Of a DNA stretch of 24,436 nucleotides, positions 13,693 to 22,217 are shown piece by piece. The translations under genes were made by a program, and so were the position numbers. This DNA is from Lachnospiraceae bacterium (GTDB lineage: Bacteria > Bacillota > Clostridia > Lachnospirales > Lachnospiraceae): the NCBI GenBank assembly GCA_900763175.1, contig CAAFJI010000118.1, positions 1 through 24,436 of the forward strand, read 5' to 3'. Below the pieces are notes generated by a model. That model worked only from the letters and a program-made list of their open reading frames with translations, was not told the DNA's origin and did no database searches. The first letter of the stretch is position 1. Every line of letters starts with the position of its first letter.

Positions 13693-14682
13693 ATGTTAGG
13701 GTTTAACGATATTATAGGACATGAAGAGATAATCAGACATTTGAAAAATGCCATACAGACAGAGAAAGTGTCCCATTCATATATTTTTACAGGTGACCCT
13801 GGTTCAGGAAAGAAATTGCTGGCAGGAACTTATGCCATGACTTTGCAATGTGAAGAGGGCGGTACAGAACCCTGCGGCCATTGCGATTCCTGTAAAAAGG
13901 CCATTGGCAAGAATCATCCGGACATCATTATGATAACCCATGAGAAGCCAAATGTTATCACCATTGATGAAATCAGGGAACAACTGATCAATGATGTGGC
14001 TATTAAGCCATATTGCAGTCATTATAAGATATATATTGTGGCAGATGCAGAACTGATGAATCCTCAGGCACAGAATGCTCTTCTGAAAACTATTGAAGAA
14101 CCGCCGGAATATGCGGTGATCATGCTTCTCACAAGCAATATTGATGCTTTGCTTCCTACTATCCGTTCCAGATGTGTGCGCCTGGATCTGAAGATTGTGG
14201 ATGACGGACTTGTGAAGAAATACCTGATGGAACATTTGCATATTCCGGATTATCAGGCTGAAATTGATGCTTCCTATGCTCACGGAAGCATTGGAAAGGC
14301 CAAAGAAGCAGCTACTTCACAGGATTTTTCCGACATGACCCAGAATGCACTACGTATTCTGAAAAATGCAGGTGACATGGAGGTTTACGAGCTGACGGAG
14401 GCAATTAAGGAACTGGCAAATGATAAGCTGAATATCGGTGATTATCTGGATCTGTTCCAGTTCTGGTTCCGTGATGTGCTGATGTTTAAGGCCACACGGG
14501 AAATTGACAATCTTGTTTTTAAGCAGGAAATAAATTATATAAGGGAACAGGCTAGCCAGCGCTCGTACGAGAATCTGGAGAAGATTCTGGATGCACTTGA
14601 GAAAACTAAGGTACGTCTCCGTGCAAATGTAAATATGGAACTGGCCCTGGAGCTTTTGTTCCTGACAATCAGGGAGAAATAA
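13693..14682 (+). CDS. holB: DNA polymerase III delta' subunit
   Basis: It is part of the clamp-loader complex that loads the beta clamp during replication. The 329-residue AAA+ protein has the N-terminal FNDIIGHEEI segment, a Walker A-like GDPGSGKK (34-41) with Lys rather than Ser/Thr at the end, as is common in delta', and a zinc-binding Cys set (Cys53, Cys61, Cys64, Cys67). ADAELMNPQAQNALLKTIEEPP (about 117-138) is the classic delta'/DnaX-like segment, and TSNIDALLPTIRSRC follows with the SRC motif. I chose ATG 13693 because GAGG (13681-13684) sits 8 nt upstream; a GTG at 13684 would add three residues. ricT follows one base after the stop. This holB-ricT pairing is conserved in Firmicutes. 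Confidence 0.93.
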   Translation: MLGFNDIIGHEEIIRHLKNAIQTEKVSHSYIFTGDPGSGKKLLAGTYAMTLQCEEGGTEPCGHCDSCKKAIGKNHPDIIMITHEKPNVITIDEIREQLINDVAIKPYCSHYKIYIVADAELMNPQAQNALLKTIEEPPEYAVIMLLTSNIDALLPTIRSRCVRLDLKIVDDGLVKKYLMEHLHIPDYQAEIDASYAHGSIGKAKEAATSQDFSDMTQNALRILKNAGDMEVYELTEAIKELANDKLNIGDYLDLFQFWFRDVLMFKATREIDNLVFKQEINYIREQASQRSYENLEKILDALEKTKVRLRANVNMELALELLFLTIREK

Positions 14683-14683
14683 A

Positions 14684-15583
14684 ATGGCAAAAGTAGTAGG
14701 CGTAAGATTTCGGAACGTAGGCAAAATTTATTACTTCAATCCGAAAACCTATAAGATAAAACCAGGAGATCATGTAATCGTAGAGACGGCTCGTGGTGTA
14801 GAATATGGGAAAGTTGTTCTCGCACCGAAGGAAGTGGAGGAGAACGAAGTAGTGCATCCTCTAAAGGAAGTCCTTCGTGTTGCGACAAAAGAGGATGATG
14901 AGAGAGAGCAGTACAACAGAGAAAGAGAAAAGGATGCATTTAAGATCTGTCAGAAGAAAATCCGAGAGCATGGACTTGAAATGAAGCTTATCGATGCAGA
15001 GTATACCTTTGACAATAACAAGGTTTTGTTCTATTTCACAGCAGATGGCAGAATTGATTTCCGCCAGTTGGTAAAGGATCTGGCTGCAATTTTCAAAACA
15101 AGGATTGAGCTTCGCCAGATTGGGGTAAGAGACGAAACCAAGATTCTGGGAGGAATCGGAATTTGCGGAAGGTGTCTCTGCTGCCACACTTATCTTTCTG
15201 AATTTGCACCTGTATCTATCAGAATGGCCAAAGAGCAGAACCTTTCACTGAACCAGACCAAGATTTCCGGTGTCTGCGGAAGGCTGATGTGTTGTTTGAA
15301 AAATGAGCAGGAAACATACGAGGAACTGAACCGCAAGCTTCCAGGCATTGGAGACACAGTAACTACACCAGATGGAATCCAGGGAACTGTACAGAGCGTA
15401 AACGTGCTCAGACAGCTGGTTAAAGTAGTGGTGGAAATCAGTGATGAGAAGGAAATCCAGGAATTCCCTGTTGATGAACTGAAATTCCGTTCCAGAAAGA
15501 AGAAAGTGAGGGTTTCTGAACAGGAGATGAAGGAACTACAGGATCTGGAAGATAAAAAGGGAGATTCTAAATTAAATGATTAA
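14684..15583 (+). CDS. ricT: PSP1/RicT (YaaT) iron-sulfur regulatory protein
   Basis: The 299-residue protein matches the PSP1 family, YaaT/RicT in Bacillus. It begins with VVGVRFRNVGKIYYF and PGDHVIVETARGVEYGKV. The Cys-rich centre has C161-x2-C164-x-C166-C167 and C198-x4-C203-C204 (ICGRCLCC, VCGRLMCC), the residues known in RicT to help bind Fe-S clusters. In Bacillus the RicA-RicF-RicT complex assists RNase Y-dependent mRNA maturation and affects phosphorelay, sporulation, competence and biofilm. RicA and RicF are not in this window. A basic and acidic tail follows (RSRKKKVRVSEQE). It is tightly coupled: its ATG is one base after the holB stop, with AGGGAGA overlapping the end of holB. The next gene overlaps its 3' end by 8 nt. 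Confidence 0.92.
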   Translation: MAKVVGVRFRNVGKIYYFNPKTYKIKPGDHVIVETARGVEYGKVVLAPKEVEENEVVHPLKEVLRVATKEDDEREQYNREREKDAFKICQKKIREHGLEMKLIDAEYTFDNNKVLFYFTADGRIDFRQLVKDLAAIFKTRIELRQIGVRDETKILGGIGICGRCLCCHTYLSEFAPVSIRMAKEQNLSLNQTKISGVCGRLMCCLKNEQETYEELNRKLPGIGDTVTTPDGIQGTVQSVNVLRQLVKVVVEISDEKEIQEFPVDELKFRSRKKKVRVSEQEMKELQDLEDKKGDSKLND

Positions 15584-16316
15584 TAATCTTGTGAAGGAGA
15601 ATGAACGGGTTGACGATCTGCAAAATGGATACTATATCATTCAGGATCCCCAGAAATTCTGCTTCGGTATGGACGCTGTTCTGCTCTCTGGTTTTTCCAG
15701 AGTAAAGAAGGGAGAAAAGGTTCTCGACATGGGGACCGGAACTGGTATTATACCGGTGCTTCTTGCATCCAAGACGCCAGGAGAGCATTTTACAGGCCTG
15801 GAGATTCAGATGGAATGTGCCGAAATGGCGGCAAGAAGTGTGAAATACAATAACCTGGAGGACAGAGTCAGTATCAGACAAGGTGATATCAAGGAAGCTG
15901 TCAGTATATTTGGGGCAGCTTCTTTTCATGTAGTCACCTGTAATCCACCGTATATGATAGGACAGCATGGACTGGCCAATCCCTATATGCCGAAAGCAAT
16001 TGCCAGACATGAGATTCTCTGCACATTGGAGGATGTAGTAAGTCAGGCATCACGACTTCTTGGAGACAGAGGCCGCTTTTATATGGTACACCGGCCATTT
16101 CGGTTGACGGAGATTATCAATGTACTGACGAAATATAAGCTGGAGCCTAAAAGAATGCAGCTTGTTTATCCTTACATAGACAGAGAGCCAAACATGGTGC
16201 TTATAGAGGCGTTGAAAGGTGGAAATTCACGCATTACAGTAGAACGGCCGCTGATCGTTTATGAGAAGCCGGGAGTTTATACAAAGGAAATTCTGGAAAT
16301 GTATGACATGGTATAA
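15576..16316 (+). CDS. trmN6: tRNA1(Val) (adenine37-N6)-methyltransferase family protein (YabB/TrmN6)
   Basis: This 246-residue SAM-dependent methyltransferase belongs to the TrmN6/YabB family, predicted to methylate N6 of A37 in a tRNA. It begins with a short segment ending in QKFCFGMDAVLLSGF, typical of the family. Motif I is LDMGTGTGIIPVLLA (about 50-64). LEIQ (about 75-78) binds the SAM ribose. TCNPPYMIG has the catalytic NPPY at 123-126, which marks an exocyclic-amine N-methyltransferase. It overlaps ricT by 8 nt, and GGGAG (15559-15563) inside ricT serves as the ribosome site. In Bacillus yabA lies between ricT and yabB; it is missing here. The RNA target is inferred from the family. 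Confidence 0.88.
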   Translation: MINNLVKENERVDDLQNGYYIIQDPQKFCFGMDAVLLSGFSRVKKGEKVLDMGTGTGIIPVLLASKTPGEHFTGLEIQMECAEMAARSVKYNNLEDRVSIRQGDIKEAVSIFGAASFHVVTCNPPYMIGQHGLANPYMPKAIARHEILCTLEDVVSQASRLLGDRGRFYMVHRPFRLTEIINVLTKYKLEPKRMQLVYPYIDREPNMVLIEALKGGNSRITVERPLIVYEKPGVYTKEILEMYDMV

Positions 16317-16320
16317 GATG

Positions 16321-16337
16321 CAGGAGAACTTCTCCTG
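16321..16337 (+). repeat. Short palindrome between trmN6 and rsmI
   Basis: CAGGAGAA and TTCTCCTG form an inverted repeat around a single C. As RNA it would be a six-base-pair stem with a 5-nt AACTT loop. No T-tract follows (GCAGGTATAG), so it should not terminate transcription. It could stabilise or help process the trmN6-rsmI message. Confidence 0.3.
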
Positions 16338-16413
16338 GCAGGTATAGCAAAATGGCAAAATCGGATGCTGCCTGGAAGTGTGATGCAATTTTGAAATATA
16401 AGAGGAAAAGGGT

Positions 16414-17250
16414 ATGAGCGGAAAGCTTTATTTATGTGCTACTCCTATTGGAAACCTGGAGGATATTACACTTCGGGTTCTTCGCGTCCTGAAGGAAGTG
16501 GATCTGATTGCTGCGGAGGATACCCGCAACAGCATAAAATTACTTAATCATTTTGATATAAAAACACCAATGACCAGCTATCATGAGTACAATAAAGTGG
16601 AGAAGGCGTACACCCTTATTGAAAAAATGAGAGAGGGTCTGGATGTTGCGTTAATCACAGATGCGGGAACGCCTGGAATCTCAGATCCGGGAGAAGTGCT
16701 GGCAGCCATGTGCTACGATGCGGGAATTGAGGTAACCTCTCTTCCTGGTCCTGCTGCCTGCATTACAGCACTCACCTTGTCTGGATTGTCCACAAGAAGA
16801 TTCGTATTTGAGGCTTTTTTGCCTCCAGATAAAAAGGAGCGAAAAGCCATTCTGGAAGAACTGAAAAATGAGACTCGCACCATAATTCTTTATGAGGCTC
16901 CCCATCATCTGGTTGGAACTTTGGAAGAATTATACCTGGCGCTTGGAAATAGAAGAATGACTCTTTGCAGGGAGCTTACTAAGAAACATGAGACTGCATT
17001 TAGAACCACTATAGAAGAGCTTATTGCTTTTTACAGGGAGCAGAAACCGCTTGGGGAGTGTGTTCTTGTAATAGAGGGACGGAGCAGGAAAGAAATGCTG
17101 GAGGAATCGCAGAAATCCTGGCAGGAAATTTCCGTTGAAGAGCATATGGAAATTTACGAAAGCAAGGGAATGTCACGTAAAGAGGCCATGAAAGAGGTTG
17201 CGAAGGACAGAGGCGTATCAAAAAGAGAAATTTATCAGGCTCTGCTTTAG
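16414..17250 (+). CDS. rsmI: 16S rRNA (cytidine1402-2'-O)-methyltransferase
   Basis: It methylates the 2'-OH of C1402 in the decoding centre of 16S rRNA, using SAM. The 278-residue length is normal. The tetrapyrrole-methylase-like fold shows LYLCATPIGNLEDITLR (5-21), AAEDTR (33-38), ITDAGTPGISDPG (81-93, the GTP-like SAM loop) and SLPGPAA (109-115). A C-terminal segment (SRKEAMKEVAKDRGVSKREIY) looks like the small helical RsmI HTH domain. GAGGAAAAGGG before the ATG is a good ribosome site. It is the last gene of the cluster; the B. subtilis order has yazA before it and abrB after, and neither is here. Its TAG stop (17248-17250) is the first triplet of repeat copy 4, and the operon terminator follows at 17435. 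Confidence 0.95.
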   Translation: MSGKLYLCATPIGNLEDITLRVLRVLKEVDLIAAEDTRNSIKLLNHFDIKTPMTSYHEYNKVEKAYTLIEKMREGLDVALITDAGTPGISDPGEVLAAMCYDAGIEVTSLPGPAACITALTLSGLSTRRFVFEAFLPPDKKERKAILEELKNETRTIILYEAPHHLVGTLEELYLALGNRRMTLCRELTKKHETAFRTTIEELIAFYREQKPLGECVLVIEGRSRKEMLEESQKSWQEISVEEHMEIYESKGMSRKEAMKEVAKDRGVSKREIYQALL

Positions 17251-17409
17251 AACTTGCCCTCAAAATCATTTCTGCAATCTGCACGCCCTATTCTGCGGGA
17301 CTTTTTCAGGATTCGGCTGTTATAGCCCGCTACAATGCCCTCATCCGGGACAAATTTCCCACAAACTGTGGCACACATCTTGCAGAAAGCATTTTCCAAA
17401 CACGCACCA
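17248..17409 (+). mobile_element. Palindromic MITE-like element, copy 4 (degenerate ends)
   Basis: This 162-bp copy matches copies 2 and 3 but is the most diverged. The left end TAGAACTTGCCCTC and right end GCACCA have lost terminal inverted repeat pairing. Two bases are missing where the others have GTCCCGAATTC, and the central stem is altered (TTATAGC-CC-GCTACAA). It starts on the rsmI stop codon. It looks like an older, inactive copy. Confidence 0.75.
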
Positions 17410-17434
17410 GAGGAAAAAAATAGACAAAAGAAAG

Positions 17435-17470
17435 GGCAGCAGAACGAAAAATTCTGTTGCCTCTTTTTGT
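17435..17470 (+). terminator. Terminator after rsmI and repeat copy 4
   Basis: GGCAGCAGAA (17435-17444) pairs with TTCTGTTGCC (17452-17461), with one wobble, and is followed by TCTTTTTG. It separates the holB-rsmI cluster from gyrB. Confidence 0.85.
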
Positions 17471-17509
17471 GCGAGAAATGGCTTTTTTCTAGCAAAAACA
17501 AGTATTTTG

Positions 17510-17518
17510 TGGTATAAT
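17510..17518 (+). promoter_or_regulatory. gyrB promoter (extended -10)
   Basis: TGGTATAAT (17510-17518) is an extended -10 with a weak -35 (TAGCAA, 17490-17495). It leaves a leader of about 155 nt before the gyrB ATG. I see no riboswitch or strong hairpin in that leader. Family knowledge says gyrase promoters often respond to DNA relaxation; the sequence alone cannot show it. Confidence 0.6.
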
Positions 17519-17679
17519 AAATTAGTATTTTTGTGTCCAAAAACAGAAAGACGATTTAAGACAGCAGTTATTCAGTTATGAGCAATTAACGAAGCAGATT
17601 GCAAATAGTTGCGTGACAAAAAAAGCTGTTTTTATCCCGGATTTTTGTTAGGTTGAAATAGATTAACAGGAGGAATATC

Positions 17680-19605
17680 ATGGGTGAAATTAATACAGAG
17701 TACGGTGCGGACCAAATCCAGATTTTGGAGGGACTGGAAGCCGTACGTAAAAGACCGGGAATGTACATTGGAAGTACATCCAGCCGTGGTCTGCATCATC
17801 TTGTATATGAAATCGTGGACAATGCCGTAGATGAAGCACTGGCCGGTTATTGTACAGAAATAAATGTAGCGATCAATCCTGATAACTCCATCACAGTTGT
17901 AGATAATGGACGAGGTATTCCGGTTGGAATCAACCACAAAGCCGGAATCCCAGCAGTAGAAGTTGTATTTACTATTCTCCATGCGGGCGGTAAATTCGGC
18001 GGTGGAGGATATAAGGTATCCGGTGGACTTCACGGTGTAGGAGCATCTGTTGTAAATGCACTGTCTGAGTGGCTTGAGGTCTTTATCTGCAGAGATGGAA
18101 AGAGATATCAGCAGCGCTATGAGCGGGGCAAAACCATGTACCCACTGAAGGAAATCGGAACCTGCAGTGAGGATGAGACTGGAACAACAGTTACATTCCT
18201 TCCTGATAAAGAAATCTTCGAAGAAACTGTTTACGATTACGATATCCTGAAACAGCGTCTCCGTGAGATGGCATTCCTTACCAAAGGACTAAAGATTATT
18301 CTTACAGATAAGCGTGAAGGAATGGAAAGAGAGAAAACATTCCATTACGAGGGCGGAATTCGTGAGTTTGTAACCTATCTGAACCGCAGCAAGGAAGCAT
18401 TGTATCCGGAAATTATTTACTGCGAGGGCGAAAAAGACGGCGTAGTCGTAGAGGTTGCCATGCAGCATAATGATTCCTATACAGAGAATACCTACGGATT
18501 TGTAAATAACATCAATACACCTGAGGGTGGTACCCATATCACAGGCTTCAGAAATGCCATTACAAATACATTTAACGATTATGCAAGAAAGAATAAGCTT
18601 TTGAAAGACAGTGAACCCAATCTTTCTGGTGATGATATCCGAGAAGGCCTGACAGCCATTGTAAGTGTCAAAATCGGCAATCCTCAGTTTGAAGGCCAGA
18701 CAAAGCAGAAGCTGGGCAACAGCGAAGCCAGAGGCGCTGTAGACAGCGTCGTAAGCAAGCAGCTGGAGATTTTCCTGGAGCAGAATCCGACAGTAGCCAA
18801 GACAACTGTTGAGAAGTCTGTACTTGCTCAGAGGGCTAGAGAGGCTGCACGTAAGGCTCGTGACCTTACAAGAAGAAAATCTGCACTGGACAGTATGTCA
18901 CTTCCAGGTAAGCTTGCAGATTGCTCTGACAAGAATCCGGAGAACTGCGAGATCTACATCGTAGAGGGAGATTCTGCGGGAGGTTCTGCCAAGACTGCCC
19001 GTAATCGTGCTACACAGGCAATCCTTCCTCTTCGTGGTAAGATTCTGAACGTAGAGAAAGCCCGTCTGGACAAGATTTATGCAAATGCAGAGATCAAGGC
19101 CATGATTACAGCTTTTGGAACCGGTATTCATGATGATTTTGACATTTCCAAGCTGAGATACCACAAGATCATTATTATGACAGATGCCGATGTTGACGGC
19201 GCACATATTGCCACATTGCTTCTTACTTTCCTGTACAGATTTATGCCGGAACTGATTAAACAGGGCTATGTATATCTGGCACAGCCGCCTCTTTATAAGA
19301 TCGAGAAAAATAAAAAAGTATGGTATGCTTACGATGATGATGAGCTGAATGCCATTCTTACAGAAATAGGACGAGACTCCAATAATAAGATCCAGCGATA
19401 CAAAGGTTTGGGAGAGATGGATGCAGAGCAGCTTTGGGAAACCACCATGGACCCGGAGAAACGTATTCTTCTTCGAGTGACAATGGACGAGGCAGCTTCT
19501 TCTGAGATTGATCTTGTTTTTACCACTCTTATGGGTGACAAAGTAGAGCCAAGAAGAGAATTTATCGAAGAAAATGCACGCTTTGTGAAGAATCTGGATA
19601 TCTAG
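17680..19605 (+). CDS. gyrB: DNA gyrase subunit B
   Basis: This is the ATPase subunit of gyrase, which adds negative supercoils. The 641-residue length is typical of Gram-positive GyrB. The GHKL ATPase domain shows Glu44 (VYEIVDNAVDEA), VVDNGRGIPV (about 73-82) and the SGGLHGVGASVVNALS loop (about 114-129). The transducer domain follows. The TOPRIM domain starts with EGDSAGGSAK (Glu429), PLRGKILNVEKAR, and DADVDGAHI (Asp502, 504, 506), the Mg2+ ligands. The C-terminal tail contains the QRYKGLGEMDAEQLWETTMDP motif. AGGAGG sits just before the ATG. gyrA starts 15 nt after its stop, so the two form one operon. Assignment as gyrB rather than parE rests mainly on the partner, which carries a clear GyrA box. 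Confidence 0.97.
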   Translation: MGEINTEYGADQIQILEGLEAVRKRPGMYIGSTSSRGLHHLVYEIVDNAVDEALAGYCTEINVAINPDNSITVVDNGRGIPVGINHKAGIPAVEVVFTILHAGGKFGGGGYKVSGGLHGVGASVVNALSEWLEVFICRDGKRYQQRYERGKTMYPLKEIGTCSEDETGTTVTFLPDKEIFEETVYDYDILKQRLREMAFLTKGLKIILTDKREGMEREKTFHYEGGIREFVTYLNRSKEALYPEIIYCEGEKDGVVVEVAMQHNDSYTENTYGFVNNINTPEGGTHITGFRNAITNTFNDYARKNKLLKDSEPNLSGDDIREGLTAIVSVKIGNPQFEGQTKQKLGNSEARGAVDSVVSKQLEIFLEQNPTVAKTTVEKSVLAQRAREAARKARDLTRRKSALDSMSLPGKLADCSDKNPENCEIYIVEGDSAGGSAKTARNRATQAILPLRGKILNVEKARLDKIYANAEIKAMITAFGTGIHDDFDISKLRYHKIIIMTDADVDGAHIATLLLTFLYRFMPELIKQGYVYLAQPPLYKIEKNKKVWYAYDDDELNAILTEIGRDSNNKIQRYKGLGEMDAEQLWETTMDPEKRILLRVTMDEAASSEIDLVFTTLMGDKVEPRREFIEENARFVKNLDI

Positions 19606-19620
19606 GGGAGATAAAACAAT

Positions 19621-22197
19621 ATGGATGACAAGATTTTTGACCAGGTTCATGAGGTGGATCTGGAAAAAACCATGAAAGAATCTTATATCGAATATGCTAT
19701 GAGCGTTATTGCCTCAAGAGCACTTCCAGATGTAAGAGATGGTTTGAAACCGGTACAGCGTAGAGTGCTGTATTCCATGATCGAATTGAACAACGGTCCG
19801 GATAAGCCACATCGTAAATGTGCCCGTATCGTTGGTGATACCATGGGTAAATATCACCCTCATGGTGACAGCTCTATTTATGGAGCACTTGTAAATATGG
19901 CACAGGACTGGTCTTTCCGCTATCCGTTGGTTGACGGACATGGAAACTTTGGTTCTGTGGATGGTGATGGGGCAGCAGCTATGCGATATACTGAGGCTCG
20001 TCTCAGCAAGATTTCCATGGAGATGCTTGCAGATATCAATAAGGATACCGTTGATTTTCAGCCAAATTTTGATGAAACAGAGAGAGAGCCTAAGGTCCTT
20101 CCATCACGTTTCCCTAACCTTTTGGTAAACGGAACAACAGGTATTGCCGTTGGTATGGCCACCAATATTCCGCCTCACAATCTTCGTGAGGTTATTGATG
20201 CTGTTGTAAAAATTATTGATAATATTGTGGAGGAGCAGAGAGAGACTACCATCGAAGAGCTCCTTGATATTGTAAAGGGTCCTGATTTCCCTACCGGAGC
20301 AACGATTCTTGGAAAAAGAGGAATCGAGGAAGCGTACCGCACAGGCCGTGGTAAGATTCGTGTACGTGCAGTGACAAATATCGAAACTTTGCCTAATGGA
20401 AAATCACGTATTATCGTTACTGAGCTTCCATATCTGGTAAATAAGGCTCGACTGATCCAGAAAATTGCAGAGCTTGTCCGTGACAAGAAGATTGACGGAA
20501 TCACAGATCTGAATGACCATTCAAGCCGTGAAGGTATGAGAATCTGCATCGATCTGCGTAAGGATGCCAATGCGAATGTAGTTCTGAACCAGCTGTACAA
20601 GCACACACAGCTGCAGGATACTTTTGGCGTGATTATGCTTTGCGTGGTTCCACATGGAGACAGTCTGGTTCCGAAGGTATTGAATCTGAAAGAACTTCTG
20701 GAGCACTATCTTGCCCATCAGGAAGATGTAGTGACCAGAAGAACCAAATACGATCTGAATAAAGCCCAGGAACGTGCCCATATTTTGGAAGGTCTGTTAA
20801 AAGCGCTGGATAACATTGATGAGGTTATCAGGATTATTCGTGCTGCACGTAATGTCCAGGTTGCAAAGCAGGAGTTGGTAGATAGATTTGATCTTACGGA
20901 TGTGCAGGCTCAGGCTATTGTAGATATGCGTCTGAGAGCTCTTACCGGTTTGGAAAGAGAGAAGTTGGAAGCGGAATATGCAGAATTGGAGGAGAAAATC
21001 CACAAATTTATGGCAATTCTCGCTGATCGAAATATCCTTCTTGGTGTTGTAAGAGAAGAAATTCTTGCTATTTCTGAGAAATATGGAGATGAAAGAAAGA
21101 CTTCCATCGGATATGATGTGTTTGATATTTCCACAGAAGATCTTATTCCAAGGGAAAATACTGTTATCACCATGACAAAGCTTGGCTATATCAAGAGAAT
21201 GACAGTAGATAATTTCCGCAGCCAGAATCGAGGCGGCCGTGGTATCAAAGGAATGCAGACCATAGATGATGACTACATTGAGGAGCTGTTGATGACAACG
21301 ACTCATCACTATCTTATGTTCTTTACCAATACAGGCCGTGTATATCGCCTGAAAGCATATGAGATTCCGGAGGCAGGAAGGACTGCCAGAGGTACAGCTA
21401 TTGTAAATCTGCTGCAGCTTATGCCGGGAGAACGTATCACTGCTGTAATTCCGATGAGAAAATTTGAGGCCGGTCATTACCTGGTAATGGCAACAAAGAA
21501 TGGTCTTGTAAAGAAAACGCCAATGGAAGAGTATGCAAATGTACGTAAGACTGGTCTTGTTGCAATAACTCTTCGTGATGATGATGAGCTGATCGAGGTA
21601 AAGGCTACTGACAATAATAAAGACATTATGCTTGTAACCAGAGATGGTATGTGCATCAGATTTAAGGAAACAGATGTACGAAGCACAGGAAGAAGTTCCA
21701 TGGGTGTGCGTGGCATGAATTTGGATCCGGGGGATGAAGTTGTTGCTATGCAGCTTAATTCTCAGGGAGATTATCTCCTTGTTGTATCTGAAAATGGTAT
21801 GGGTAAACGTACCTCCATGTCTGAATTTACCTGCCAGAACCGCGGTGGTAAAGGTGTGAAGTGTTATAAGATTACGGAAAAGACTGGAAATGTTATTGGT
21901 GCAAAGGCAGTAAATGAGGAAAATGAGATTATGATGATCACAACAGAGGGAATCATTATTCGCATTTCCTGTGCAGGAATTTCTATTCTTGGAAGAATTA
22001 CTTCGGGTGTGAAGCTGATCAATCTTGATGATGGAGTAACCGTTGCAAGTCTTGCGAAAGTTCGGGAAAGAGTAGAAGAAAATCCCAAAACTGGCAGCAG
22101 TGAAGAACAGCTTGAGGAAACAGCTGAGGAAGAGGAAATGCCTGATGAAGAATTTTCCAAGGAAGAACCAGAAGCCGGAGACACAACTGAAGATTGA
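19621..22197 (+). CDS. gyrA: DNA gyrase subunit A
   Basis: This is the breakage-reunion subunit of gyrase. At 858 residues it is full length. The catalytic Tyr123 lies in AMRYTEARL. The quinolone-resistance region reads HPHGDSSIYGALVNMAQ: Ser84 is present, but Gly88 replaces the acidic residue usual at this site (Asp87 in E. coli). A coiled-coil and C-terminal beta-pinwheel follow, with the GyrA box QNRGGRG at 535-541, which distinguishes gyrase from topoisomerase IV. The last ~45 residues form a very acidic Glu-rich tail. In E. coli a similar tail modulates wrapping and supercoiling. GGGGAGA upstream sets the start. A small lipoprotein gene follows 20 nt later without a terminator and is probably co-transcribed. 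Confidence 0.97.
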   Translation: MDDKIFDQVHEVDLEKTMKESYIEYAMSVIASRALPDVRDGLKPVQRRVLYSMIELNNGPDKPHRKCARIVGDTMGKYHPHGDSSIYGALVNMAQDWSFRYPLVDGHGNFGSVDGDGAAAMRYTEARLSKISMEMLADINKDTVDFQPNFDETEREPKVLPSRFPNLLVNGTTGIAVGMATNIPPHNLREVIDAVVKIIDNIVEEQRETTIEELLDIVKGPDFPTGATILGKRGIEEAYRTGRGKIRVRAVTNIETLPNGKSRIIVTELPYLVNKARLIQKIAELVRDKKIDGITDLNDHSSREGMRICIDLRKDANANVVLNQLYKHTQLQDTFGVIMLCVVPHGDSLVPKVLNLKELLEHYLAHQEDVVTRRTKYDLNKAQERAHILEGLLKALDNIDEVIRIIRAARNVQVAKQELVDRFDLTDVQAQAIVDMRLRALTGLEREKLEAEYAELEEKIHKFMAILADRNILLGVVREEILAISEKYGDERKTSIGYDVFDISTEDLIPRENTVITMTKLGYIKRMTVDNFRSQNRGGRGIKGMQTIDDDYIEELLMTTTHHYLMFFTNTGRVYRLKAYEIPEAGRTARGTAIVNLLQLMPGERITAVIPMRKFEAGHYLVMATKNGLVKKTPMEEYANVRKTGLVAITLRDDDELIEVKATDNNKDIMLVTRDGMCIRFKETDVRSTGRSSMGVRGMNLDPGDEVVAMQLNSQGDYLLVVSENGMGKRTSMSEFTCQNRGGKGVKCYKITEKTGNVIGAKAVNEENEIMMITTEGIIIRISCAGISILGRITSGVKLINLDDGVTVASLAKVRERVEENPKTGSSEEQLEETAEEEEMPDEEFSKEEPEAGDTTED

Positions 22198-22217
22198 TTG
22201 AAGGAATCTAAAAGATT

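Noticed and set aside
17198..17581. 127-codon plus-strand ORF overlapping the end of rsmI
   Set aside because: It is built from repeat copy 4 and the terminator region, with no ribosome site or recognisable content.
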